A DNA stretch of 64,000 nt, from contig NZ_CADCXN010000080.1 of the NCBI RefSeq assembly GCF_902806695.1, positions 1-64,000 of the forward strand, in the 5' to 3' direction. Origin of the DNA: Candidatus Methylobacter favarea (GTDB lineage: Bacteria; Pseudomonadota; Gammaproteobacteria; Methylococcales; Methylomonadaceae). Below, piece after piece: positions 17,265-24,554 of this stretch. The position numbers and the translations under genes were made by a program. The stretch's first letter is position 1. The number at the start of each line of letters is the position of its first letter. The notes under the pieces were generated by a model. The model was not told the origin of the DNA. It did not search any database and was given only the letters and a program-made list of their open reading frames with translations.

Positions 17265-19089
17265 TGGCGCGACTCAACCGGCGTAATTTCATACAGCCGG
17301 ATATTGCTGCCCTGTATTTTATGCTGACGTTGGTTTTTGCCCGCTTCAGTGTCGCGGCTCAACCAGCCCGCCTTGATCAAGGCTTCGATCACGCGCTTTT
17401 GATCATAGCCGACGGTGGCGTCCTTCAGGCCAGCCGGTTATCCCGTATTCCGTCGCCAGCTCGCCCGCCACAGCGACCAGGGCAAACGCCCGCGCCACCC
17501 ATAGCTCTTGCGGTTGCAGCCCGTCAGTAACAAATGCTTTCTGAGACTCTTCTAGCAAAGCGCCGAAGTCTTGCGGATCAGCAACCAGTCTTTTCAAAAA
17601 AGCAATGCCCGCCACGCCGTAAAAGTCAGTTGCGTTTTTCTGTAAGGTATCAGAAAACAGCCGCCCGTCCGCCATGCCATGCAGATCGTCAAACGCGCCA
17701 TAGCGCCCGAATACGGGGATCTGCAACAAGCGTACGGACTGCCCGGCTTTAAAACCGGCAAGCCTTTCTCTTGAAAATGACTCTCTAAGGTTTTTTCGCC
17801 ATTTGACAATAAAACAATGCGCCACTTGTGGACATGCCGCGCCGTCCCCCGCACGTTAGCCCGCTGCTTACCTGTGCCATTGCCCAAGGCATAAATAACC
17901 TGGTTGACTTCACGCGCGTCAGAGTCGCCCATTTCGTCTAACGCCAGTAGGTTGTCGTTATATAAAACAGCTGCGGCTTCCAGGCCGTTGCTGGTAGCCC
18001 GCCAGGACTTGCGAAAACCTTCCCCGCCCCAGATCGACCCGGCTATTTTATGCCCGGTGCTTTTGCCTTGAAAGCTATCGCCCCAGATATGAAAACCGGC
18101 ATAGTCGATATGGCATTTATACAGTAATGGCCCGGCAAAGCCGACACTGGCCTGAAACAGAAGCATTGCGTTACCCGTGCAATACCGGCTGATATGCTGC
18201 TGCCAGTCCTTCAGGCTGCCGCGCTGTGCATATTCAGCGGTGACGGCATGATCGGTTTGGAAAAAAATATCGTCGCGCCTGCCGATGACCTGATCAGGCA
18301 AAACAAATACATTGCCATGCCAGCCCACTTTTAACGCACACTCAAGGCGCTTTTTAGGCCGCTGCGACTGCAAGTAATTCGGCAAATGCCCGCGCTTATG
18401 GTGATCGATCTTTAAGCCTTGCCCTAGCAATTCAGCCCGCAATTCTTCACAGCCTCCGGCCAGCATATCCAGCGGCATAAGCCATTTTGCCCAGCGCCTG
18501 CGCTGGTTGATAAAGCGTAACAACAGACCGAAGTTTTTATCGCTACTGTCGCAACTGCCCGCGTCAATATAAAGCGGATCGCAGATATACTCGTCAAAGA
18601 GCATTTCTTCGCCTTTACTATTCACTTTCAGGCCGTGATAGTAAACGCCCCGGCGCTTTTTATCTTCACTACCTTGAAACGCTACAAACGACTCATAAAC
18701 GCCATAGCAAGGCCGCTGCGGTATTTCTATAACTTCAAGTTTTGCCCCGGACTCTTTGCCGCCGGTAGCACTGGTAGCACCTTCATTTTTATTGGTGCTA
18801 CCGCTACAGACCCCGCCAGCATTGGCGGTAGCCACGGTAGCCTCGGTAGCACCGTGAATATCAGAAGCTGGCTGTTTTTCATTTTTTGCGCTTTTCTTCT
18901 TTTCGCGCGGTTTGCCGCCTGCGCAAAGATATAGCCAAGCGCTTCTTCAGCTTGGCCAGAGCTAACCTGAGCGTCGCTCTCGGTTGTTTTGTAAGTTGAT
19001 ACTTTCGGTTTTTTGGCTTTTTTGGCGCGAATCTCTTTTAATGTAGCGTCGCGGATGGCATCCAGCTTACTAAAGTTTGGGTGTCTCAT
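17261..19089 (-). pseudogene. DUF927 (helicase-like) element protein, broken by frameshifts
   Basis: DUF927 proteins are ATPases of P4-like elements and ICEs. The core is in one frame from GTG 18835: HIWGDSFQGKSTGHKIAGSI (Walker A-like), LYNDNLLALDEMGDSDAREV (Walker B-like) and WRIVLLSNGEKTLE. Near 17770 the frame shifts by one to read LAGFKAGQSVRLLQIPVFG and ...LATEYGITGW, and near 17430 it shifts back to KDATVGYDQKRVIEALIKAG and ends ITPVESRQ at a TGA at 17261..17263. Upstream, the ATG at 19089 (overlapping the previous stop) opens MRHPNFSKLDAIRDATLKEI and seems to join the core through another shift near 18925. It is therefore probably a pseudogene, or the assembly has indel errors here. 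Confidence 0.75.
18763..18853. repeat. Iteron-like GGTAGCACC repeats, block 2
   Basis: GGTAGCAC(C) or its reverse complement occurs at 18763, 18773, 18794 and 18845, with shorter GGTAGCC variants at 18827 and 18836. The block lies in the linker near the N-terminus of the DUF927 protein, where it encodes Gly-Ser-Thr and Gly-Ala-Thr repeats. Confidence 0.6.
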
Positions 19090-19235
19090 ATTCCGCACTC
19101 CACTGCCAGGTTGCTAATGATATCTTCGGCCTGCTCAATGCGGCTCAAGTCGTCCGGGCTGAGAATGTCGCCATTAACTAGTTGACGAACCGCTGCCGAT
19201 AGAATGAGGGACTCAAATACGGCCAGATCGAAGAG
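19086..19235 (-). CDS. Small element protein between primase and DUF927 genes
   Basis: A clean reading frame of about 49 codons reads LFDLAVFESLILSAAVRQLV then NGDILSPDDLSRIEQAEDII and ends ECGI at a TGA that overlaps the next ATG (ATGA, 19086..19089). It has no ATG of its own. The preceding primase gene ends exactly here, so a non-ATG start coupled to that stop, or a 1-base loss at the ATGTG just upstream, is likely. Function unknown. Confidence 0.45.
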   Translation of the reverse strand, partial: LFDLAVFESLILSAAVRQLVNGDILSPDDLSRIEQAEDIISNLAVECGI

Positions 19236-19236
19236 T

Positions 19237-19602
19237 TCACATTTTGAGAATTTGGGGCATTAACTTTCTGCCGACTGTAGCCCTCTGCGGCGTTTCAGGC
19301 ATCAGATCAGCCAGCGTTAGCCCAACTGAAGCAACAATGTCGGCAACGCTGCACCCCGCGAAGCAGTGTAGTAAAACCTTGTCGGTATCGGCCAGCTTAA
19401 TCGCTAGCGAGGGGCTTTTGTCGTTGTGAGCTGGACAACATGAGAGCCACTTGTTGGCGCCCGTCTTGTGGACTTTCTCCAGGCGTGACAGTAGGGTATC
19501 TATTTTGACATTTGGCAATTTCCTCGCCGGGGGTGCAATCCATTTATCTGGTGTTATAATACGCACGGTTTTCTGATATTTTGAATTGCAATCCCCGGTC
19601 AT
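19237..19602 (-). CDS. CHC2-type zinc-finger primase fragment (P4-like)
   Basis: Encodes about 121 residues from the ATG at 19602 (the frame is open to 19671). WLSCCPAHNDKSPSLAIKL followed by LLHCFAGCSVADIVASVGL is the Cys-His-Cys zinc finger of phage/P4 primases. The Toprim and helicase parts are absent, so it is a stand-alone zinc-finger protein as in many satellite elements, or a truncated primase. It overlaps or abuts alpA upstream and the small 49-codon gene downstream. It probably takes part in element replication. Confidence 0.75.
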   Translation of the reverse strand: MTGDCNSKYQKTVRIITPDKWIAPPARKLPNVKIDTLLSRLEKVHKTGANKWLSCCPAHNDKSPSLAIKLADTDKVLLHCFAGCSVADIVASVGLTLADLMPETPQRATVGRKLMPQILKM

Positions 19603-19624
19603 GATAGTGATAACCGGGCTTTTT

Positions 19625-19822
19625 TTATTTACGTTCAGCGGCTTTGGCGTCGATCCGGTCGTCAAGCTCATATTCCAAAAAGCCGACGCTCTTCTCTGAG
19701 AATCGAATGGGCTTGGGGTATTTATCGGCTTTTACCAGGGCGTAGAGGGTGTTGCGTCCGATTCCCATTTTTTTACATGTTGCGGGGATGCGTAATACGT
19801 TTTTATTTCTTGATGATTGCAT
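19625..19822 (-). CDS. AlpA-like helix-turn-helix regulator
   Basis: Encodes 65 residues: LRIPATCKKMGIGRNTLYALV is the winged-HTH/MerR-like AlpA motif and KYPKPIRFSEKSVGFLEYEL the usual continuation. AlpA-family proteins regulate excision or integrase genes of P4-like elements. The start ATG at 19822 is preceded by a short GGA. It is the first gene of the replication block of the element and lies downstream of the integrase with terminators in between. Confidence 0.85.
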   Translation of the reverse strand: MQSSRNKNVLRIPATCKKMGIGRNTLYALVKADKYPKPIRFSEKSVGFLEYELDDRIDAKAAERK

Positions 19823-19995
19823 AATCCAAAATTCTTAAAAATTATGCACATTGGGCGGGTTTTATTGCGGCGGAGAAATCTAGCAACTGTGCAATGTTGT
19901 TCAAAATAATACGATAGCGTATACATTTTGTTTGCATTACTGAGTTATATGCTAGGTTAATCTAACAGGATCCTTTAGTACTGGAGCCTGTTGCA

Positions 19996-20021
19996 ATAAA
20001 AAACCACCGTAGTGCGGAGGT
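19996..20021 (-). terminator. Rho-independent terminator, minus strand
   Basis: On the minus strand ACCTCCG-CACTA-CGGTGGT forms a hairpin with one mismatch, followed by TTTTTTATT. It would end transcripts coming from the integrase gene. Confidence 0.6.
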
Positions 20022-20084
20022 CATGGTGCAATTAAACCGCGTCCTAAGCGCGGGAAATGTTGGTGTTGTAAATTGTTGAAAATG

Positions 20085-20118
20085 GCCTGCCATGATGGGT
20101 GTCGTGGCGGGCTTTTTT
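20085..20118 (+). terminator. Rho-independent terminator, plus strand
   Basis: GCCTGCCA and TGGCGGGC form an 8-bp stem (one G-T pair) around a 12-base loop, followed immediately by TTTTTT. It would end the short plus-strand transcript carrying the putative leader peptide. Confidence 0.7.
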
Positions 20119-20415
20119 ATGCTTATCGCAAAATTCAATAGCACTCAAAGCTTGGCACACGGACAGCTATGTATAAAGACGTATCGCTCAAATTACGCAA
20201 ATAAATAGTCTCTACAATGCGTTTGCGTACTGAATTTATTCTGTATCCTACTATGGGTTACCAATAAACGCGGCTCAAATCGCATCTATTTCAGCCTTGG
20301 CTTTTGCGATCAATGACTTGGCGATCTTATCCACAAGGGATAGTGGCCTGTACGCATTGACTGACCAGTATCTTGTGTTTCATGTTTGTTGACAATGTAT
20401 TTCACAATTTCGGCA

Positions 20416-21443
20416 TCAGTTGTTTTTCTTGAACGTGACGATCACGCCGCCAGCCTTGAGAGCGTCCAGATAATCCGCCCAGGCTTGCATCATCCGATGA
20501 CGCTCAACTAAATGGGCCGTGCGGTTGTAGTCCCTGCCATTGGGGTCTTTCACGGTATGGGCCAGTTGGTGCTCGATAAAATCAACACGGAAGCCTAATA
20601 TTTCATCCAAAATCGTTCTTGCCATAGCCCTAAAGCCATGCGCCGTCATAACGTCCTTACCATAGCCCAGGCGTTTCAAGGCCCCATTCAGAGTATTCTC
20701 ACTCATGCACCTGTCGCCGCTGTGCGTACGCTCTGACTGGAAAACAAACTTGCCGCGCCCGGTCAAGGGCTGCAGCTCGGCAAGGATGTCAGCCGCTTGT
20801 TTTGATAAAGGCACAATATGATCCAGCCTCATTTTCATCTTCCCGCCAGGAATACGCCATTCTCTGGGATCCAAATCAATATGCTGCCACTCTGCCGAGC
20901 GCAGTTCGCCAGGGCGCACAAACACCAGGGGCGCAAGTTTCAGGGCGCAAACGGCTGGAAATGAGCCTTCATAGCCATCTATCGCGCGAAGCAGCCCGGC
21001 AACCTGTTTCGGCTCGGTGAGGGCGGCGAAATGCTCTTTATTCGCTGTACCTAATGCGCCCTTCAAGTCCTGAGTAATATCACGGTCACACCGCCCAGTG
21101 GCCACAGCATAGCGCCACACCTGGCCGCAAGCCTGTAAGGATTTATGCGCTGAGTAAGCCGTTCCGCGATCTTCAACGCGCCGCAAGCACGTCAAAATAT
21201 CTCTTGGCATAATGTCCGCTATGGGCCGTTGCCCCAGCCAGGGCAAAACATAACCTAGCAAGCGCGTGGGCCTGTCGCTTTTGTCATTGCATTTTTTATC
21301 CAGCCATTCCTTAGCAATCGCATCAAAAGTGTTTTCAATGCTGCCGGCCTTTTGAATCTTGCGGAGTATGCTGGGATCTCGCCCTTCGGCAATCTGGTTT
21401 CTTGCCGTGTCCCGTTGATCTCTGGCCGCTTTCAGTCCGGTTT
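20416..21443 (-). pseudogene. int: P4-type tyrosine integrase, C-terminal part, cut off by IS21
   Basis: From the IS junction the frame reads KTGLKAARDQRDTARNQIAEG and continues through the catalytic domain: FVRPGELRSAEWQHIDL (Arg of box I), MTAHGFRAMARTILDE (His-x-x-Arg) and HQLAHTVKDPNGRDYNRT (final His and Tyr). It ends ITFKKNN-like at 20416. The N-terminal 58 codons lie at 24108..24281 on the other side of the insertion sequence. Joined, they give a full-length P4-type integrase of about 400 residues. The insertion inactivates it. Confidence 0.9.
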
Positions 21444-21523
21444 TGCATATTCTGATTAATTTGAACACTGATTCTGGCCGAACTTGAACACCTAAAACCT
21501 AACGCATCGGTGGAAGTGAATTT

Positions 21524-22279
21524 TTACTCCAAGTGTTCAACTTGGGTCAAGGAATTCATTTTTTTTCGCATCGATTCGCCTTTCAAATTAATCCGGTGGG
21601 CGTTGTGCATCAGCCGATCTAAAATGGCGTCGGCTAAGGTATTGTCACCAATAGCTTGATACCATTGTTCTGTTGGTAACTGACTGATAATGACAGTTGC
21701 CGATTGCTCATAGCGATCATCCATAATTTCCATCAAGTCATTTCGGGTGGCGGCATTTAAAGGTTCCAGGCCCCAGTCATCAATGATCAGTAAATCCAGA
21801 CTGGCGATGGCTTTTAGCAATTTACTGTAGCTGCCATCCGCCTTGGCTTGTGTCAATGCGAGGATAAGACGCGGAAGGCGGTAATATCGGGTGCTGTAAC
21901 CTTTCAGACAGGCTTGATGACCGAGTGCGCAAGCAATAAAGGTTTTGCCCGTGCCGCAAGGGCCGGTCAGCAACAGGTTCTGGGCTTTTTTTAGCCAATC
22001 ACACATCAGCAGCGACGCCATTTGTGACGGCTGTAAGCCTCTGGCGGGCTGATAATCAAGGTCTTTGGCATGCGCCTTGAGTTTAAATTTAGCAGTTCCT
22101 ATCAAGCGTTCCTGTTTACGCTGATTGCGCTCCTGATCTTCGTGATCGACTAATAATTGCAGACGTTCGGCAAAGGCTAAACCTTCATAAGTGCCAGGCT
22201 GTTCCAGTTGGGTTTGCAGCGCCGAGGTCATGCCGCTTAGTTTTAGTTGCCGTAGTTGGCTGAGAGTATGTTCAATCAT
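21524..22279 (-). CDS. istB: IS21-family helper ATPase IstB
   Basis: Encodes 251 residues, the normal IstB length. Walker A LLTGPCGTGKTFIACALGHQ near residue 105, Walker B LDLLIIDDWGLEPLN, and the DnaC-like RYEQSATVIISQLPTEQWYQ. It assembles on DNA and activates the IstA transposase. It is separated from istA by about 85 bp, where most IS21 members overlap or nearly so. Confidence 0.95.
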   Translation of the reverse strand: MIEHTLSQLRQLKLSGMTSALQTQLEQPGTYEGLAFAERLQLLVDHEDQERNQRKQERLIGTAKFKLKAHAKDLDYQPARGLQPSQMASLLMCDWLKKAQNLLLTGPCGTGKTFIACALGHQACLKGYSTRYYRLPRLILALTQAKADGSYSKLLKAIASLDLLIIDDWGLEPLNAATRNDLMEIMDDRYEQSATVIISQLPTEQWYQAIGDNTLADAILDRLMHNAHRINLKGESMRKKMNSLTQVEHLE

Positions 22280-22363
22280 GTTAAAGTCCTGTATTTAAAA
22301 TTGAGCATTCAGTGCCTTCAAAATCAAGGTGATGCAGACCCTGTTTGCTCAACTCTTTAGGGG

Positions 22364-23890
22364 TTAGTGGAAACTCTTGGCGCCACGAATGTTTTCATGG
22401 TCCTGAGGCAATAACGAAAACTGCACTGGCGAAGCTGTTGGCAGCTTATCCCGGTTGCTTTGCAAAATGGCTTTCACGTTTTTCAACTTGAACAGGGCTT
22501 CCTTGTTGGCAATTGCACAGGCTTGATTCAAGCGGTCAGCTGGATAGGTTCGGTTGAGATTCAATAAGCCCAGACAGATGCGGTACGCTTGTTCAGGATG
22601 CGCTTTACGCTGTAATTGGGCCTTCACCCACTTGAGTACTTCAGGCCCTATCGATTGTGCCCAGTTCATTAAGCGTCCGGGCGTCCATTGCTGATGCAGG
22701 GCATGCTGTTCCGGCATGTGCCCTGGCTCTGTAGTCATGCCGGGATAGAACTTGCGGACATGAGTGGCGATACGCTTGTTAAGAAAGTAGACCTCAATCA
22801 GTTTATCGCCGGCATGCAGCTCAACCTGTTCGCCCACGCAGTGGTGCGGCACCGAGTAGAGGTGCTGGTCGTAGATAAGGTGATAATCGATATTCACACG
22901 GGCGGTTTTGATGTCCGTGTATTGATAAGCATGCTTGGGTAACGGTGACAAGGCCGGTTGATCGAGTTTTTCAAACCACTGCTGACGGTTGCCTGGCATT
23001 TGCTTGAAAGGCTTCTGATTCAGTTCGGTCAATAAGGCGCGGATACACTGATTCAGCTCCGCCAAAGAAAAGAAAGCGTGATGGCGCAGTTTGGCCATAA
23101 TCCAGCGCTCAACGAGTTGGACACCGGCCTCAGCCTTGGCTTTATCCTTGGGTTTATAAGGTCTGGCAGGCATCACGGCAACGGCATAATGAGCTGCCAA
23201 CTGCTGATAACCGGGATTGAGTTCGGGTTCGTAGCGACAGGCTTTATTCACCCCGCTTTTTAAATTATCCGGAACCAGCATCACGGGTGTACCGCCGAAA
23301 AATTCAAAGGCCCGCACGTGACTGCCTAACCAATCCGGCAGACTCTGACTCCAGGTCGCCTCGGCAAAAGTGTAATTGGAGGCGCCTAACACCGCCACAA
23401 AGATTTGCGCCGTGCGTATGTCACCGGTTGCGGCACAGATTACTGACATTGTGGGTCCGGCGTAATCGATAAACAACTTTTCACCGGCACGATGGGTCTG
23501 CCGCATGGAGCGTTTTTGCTTCTTCAGCCAGTCGGCATAACGGGCGCAGAACTGTGAGTAGCTATAGCAACGATTCGGATAGTGCCGGGTATATTCCTCC
23601 CAGAGCAACTGTTTGGTCAGGCCTTTTTTCTTCAGCTCCAGATGAACGTCTGTCCATACCGGTTCCTGGAATTTGGCTGAAGGCAGGACATCCGAACGAG
23701 GATAAAACTTCAGGGCTAAAGTCTGATCATTCCAATCCTCCGGTAGCGGCCAGGATATATTCAGCTGTTCGGCCCGTTTTAAGATGTTTTGAATGCTGCC
23801 GACGCTGATTTTCCGGATACTTAATCCGGCGCTGTAGCTGAGTCTGAGTACTTCTCTTAATTTTCGCATTGCTGTTCTCTTCGCTGACAT
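22364..23890 (-). CDS. istA: IS21-family transposase IstA
   Basis: Encodes 508 residues. An N-terminal HTH (LREVLRLSYSAGLSIRKIS) is followed by an rve-type DDE core: LFIDYAGPTMSVICAATGDI (first D), TPVMLVPDNLKSGV (second D) and KPKDKAKAEAGVQLVERWIM (catalytic E). The C-terminal part has the Mu-transposase-like beta barrel (YSVPHHCVGEQVELHAGDKL). Length and order are as expected for IstA. It cuts and joins the IS ends together with IstB. Confidence 0.95.
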   Translation of the reverse strand: MSAKRTAMRKLREVLRLSYSAGLSIRKISVGSIQNILKRAEQLNISWPLPEDWNDQTLALKFYPRSDVLPSAKFQEPVWTDVHLELKKKGLTKQLLWEEYTRHYPNRCYSYSQFCARYADWLKKQKRSMRQTHRAGEKLFIDYAGPTMSVICAATGDIRTAQIFVAVLGASNYTFAEATWSQSLPDWLGSHVRAFEFFGGTPVMLVPDNLKSGVNKACRYEPELNPGYQQLAAHYAVAVMPARPYKPKDKAKAEAGVQLVERWIMAKLRHHAFFSLAELNQCIRALLTELNQKPFKQMPGNRQQWFEKLDQPALSPLPKHAYQYTDIKTARVNIDYHLIYDQHLYSVPHHCVGEQVELHAGDKLIEVYFLNKRIATHVRKFYPGMTTEPGHMPEQHALHQQWTPGRLMNWAQSIGPEVLKWVKAQLQRKAHPEQAYRICLGLLNLNRTYPADRLNQACAIANKEALFKLKNVKAILQSNRDKLPTASPVQFSLLPQDHENIRGAKSFH

Positions 23891-23954
23891 ATCTTTCCCA
23901 CAAAAAGCGGCAAGGATAGTCTGGTTTGATAAACAATGCGTTAGATGGGATTCT

Positions 23955-24107
23955 GGTAACTTGAACAGTCATTCCGGCAACTTGAACACCGATTCTGGAA
24001 AATCCAGAAAAGTGTTCAGCTTGAAACCAGAATCAGTGTTCAAGTTAAATCAGAATAGGTGTTCAGATTGGTTCAGAATGGGTGTTCAGGTTGCGCCAGA
24101 ATATGCA
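23955..24107. repeat. Multiple transposase-binding repeats at the right IS21 end
   Basis: GAACA(C/G)-(N)-ATTCTGG-like units recur: CTTGAACACCGATTCTGG, then GTGTTCAGCTTGAAACCAG, CAGTGTTCAAGTTAAATCAG, GGTGTTCAGATTGG and GGTGTTCAGGTTGCGCCAG. The left end (21444..21500) has two such units. IS21 elements typically have more copies at one end. Confidence 0.75.
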
Positions 24108-24281
24108 GGTTTCAGGATAGACGCCCAAGGCCAGGGTTTTCTCTTTACCCCCAAACCGGTATTTAAACCTAAAGTATTTTGAGCCGTTGGGATTAATCAG
24201 AAGAAACAGGCCTTTGCCAACGGACTTTTTATACGGTTTGTCTTTCGGCTTGGCATTCTTGATGGCGATATCTGAGAGCAT
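24108..24281 (-). pseudogene. int: P4-type integrase, N-terminal part, cut off by IS21
   Basis: ATG at 24281 begins MLSDIAIKNAKPKDKPYKKS and continues GKGLFLLINPNGSKYFRFKY and LALGVYPE, the typical N-terminal arm-binding domain of P4-type integrases (DUF4102). The frame then runs into IS21 sequence. The ATG follows GGAGAT. It lies 165 bp from the 3' end of tRNA-Arg, the expected place for an integrase next to its attachment site. Confidence 0.9.
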
Positions 24282-24378
24282 TTTGGGGTATCTCCTTTCG
24301 GTTAATGGCATATACCCCTGAAATATACCCCTGTAATAGGCGGATGTCAATGTACCCTATCGCACTATGCCGGACAAT

Positions 24379-24412
24379 AAAAAACCCGCTAAGCCTTGTA
24401 ACTTACGGGTTT
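24379..24412 (-). terminator. Rho-independent terminator downstream of tRNA-Arg
   Basis: On the minus strand AACCCG pairs with CGGGTT around a 19-base loop, followed by TTTTT. It lies 34 bp beyond the tRNA 3' end and would end the tRNA transcript. Confidence 0.65.
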
Positions 24413-24445
24413 GTGGACGTAGTTGAATCTGTTTGAATCGACTGG

Positions 24446-24522
24446 TGGCGCGCCCGAGAGGATTCGAACCTCTGACCTCAGCCTCCGGAGGGCTGCGCTC
24501 TATCCAGCTGAGCTACGGGCGC
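24446..24522 (-). tRNA. tRNA-Arg (anticodon CCG)
   Basis: 77 nt with a 7-bp acceptor stem (GCGCCCG / CGGGCGC), D arm AGCTCAGCTGGATAGAGC, anticodon arm CAGCC-CTCCGGA-GGCTG giving anticodon CCG, T arm with GGTTCGAATCC, and an encoded CCA. The P4-like integrase next to it indicates that this tRNA's 3' end is the probable attachment site. I found no second copy of the 3' end in the window. Confidence 0.95.
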
Positions 24523-24554
24523 GTGGCGCGTATTTTAACCGATCAGCCCGGCAA

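Larger units (their letters stand above)
19823..20415. other. Regulatory intergenic region of the element
   Basis: About 590 bp between the integrase and alpA. It contains two hairpin terminators facing opposite ways (listed separately) and a possible 18-codon leader peptide on the plus strand at about 20024 (MVQLNRVLSAGNVGVVNC), preceded by CGGAGG. No larger gene is seen. Confidence 0.5.
21444..24107 (-). mobile_element. IS21-family insertion sequence, 2664 bp, with 5-bp target duplication
   Basis: The element starts TGCATATTCTG and ends CAGAATATGCA, so both ends share an 11-bp terminal inverted repeat with the TG...CA tips usual in IS21. It is flanked by the direct repeat GGTTT (21439..21443 and 24108..24112). 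Removing the element and one GGTTT joins the two integrase parts in frame (YPE-TGLKAARD). It encodes istA and istB in the usual order and carries several internal terminal repeats. Both genes appear intact, so it may still be mobile. Confidence 0.95.

Noticed and set aside
18727-19089. Independent 123-aa gene overlapping the DUF927 gene
   Set aside because: Its C-terminal half reads the iterons in an unnatural frame (VLPRLPWLPP...), while the other frame gives the plausible protein, so it is treated as the 5' part of the frameshifted DUF927 gene.
24400-24522. Second attachment-site copy of the tRNA-Arg 3' end
   Set aside because: I searched by eye to the left for GATTCGAACCTCT-like sequence and found none, so the left border of the element is not defined here.
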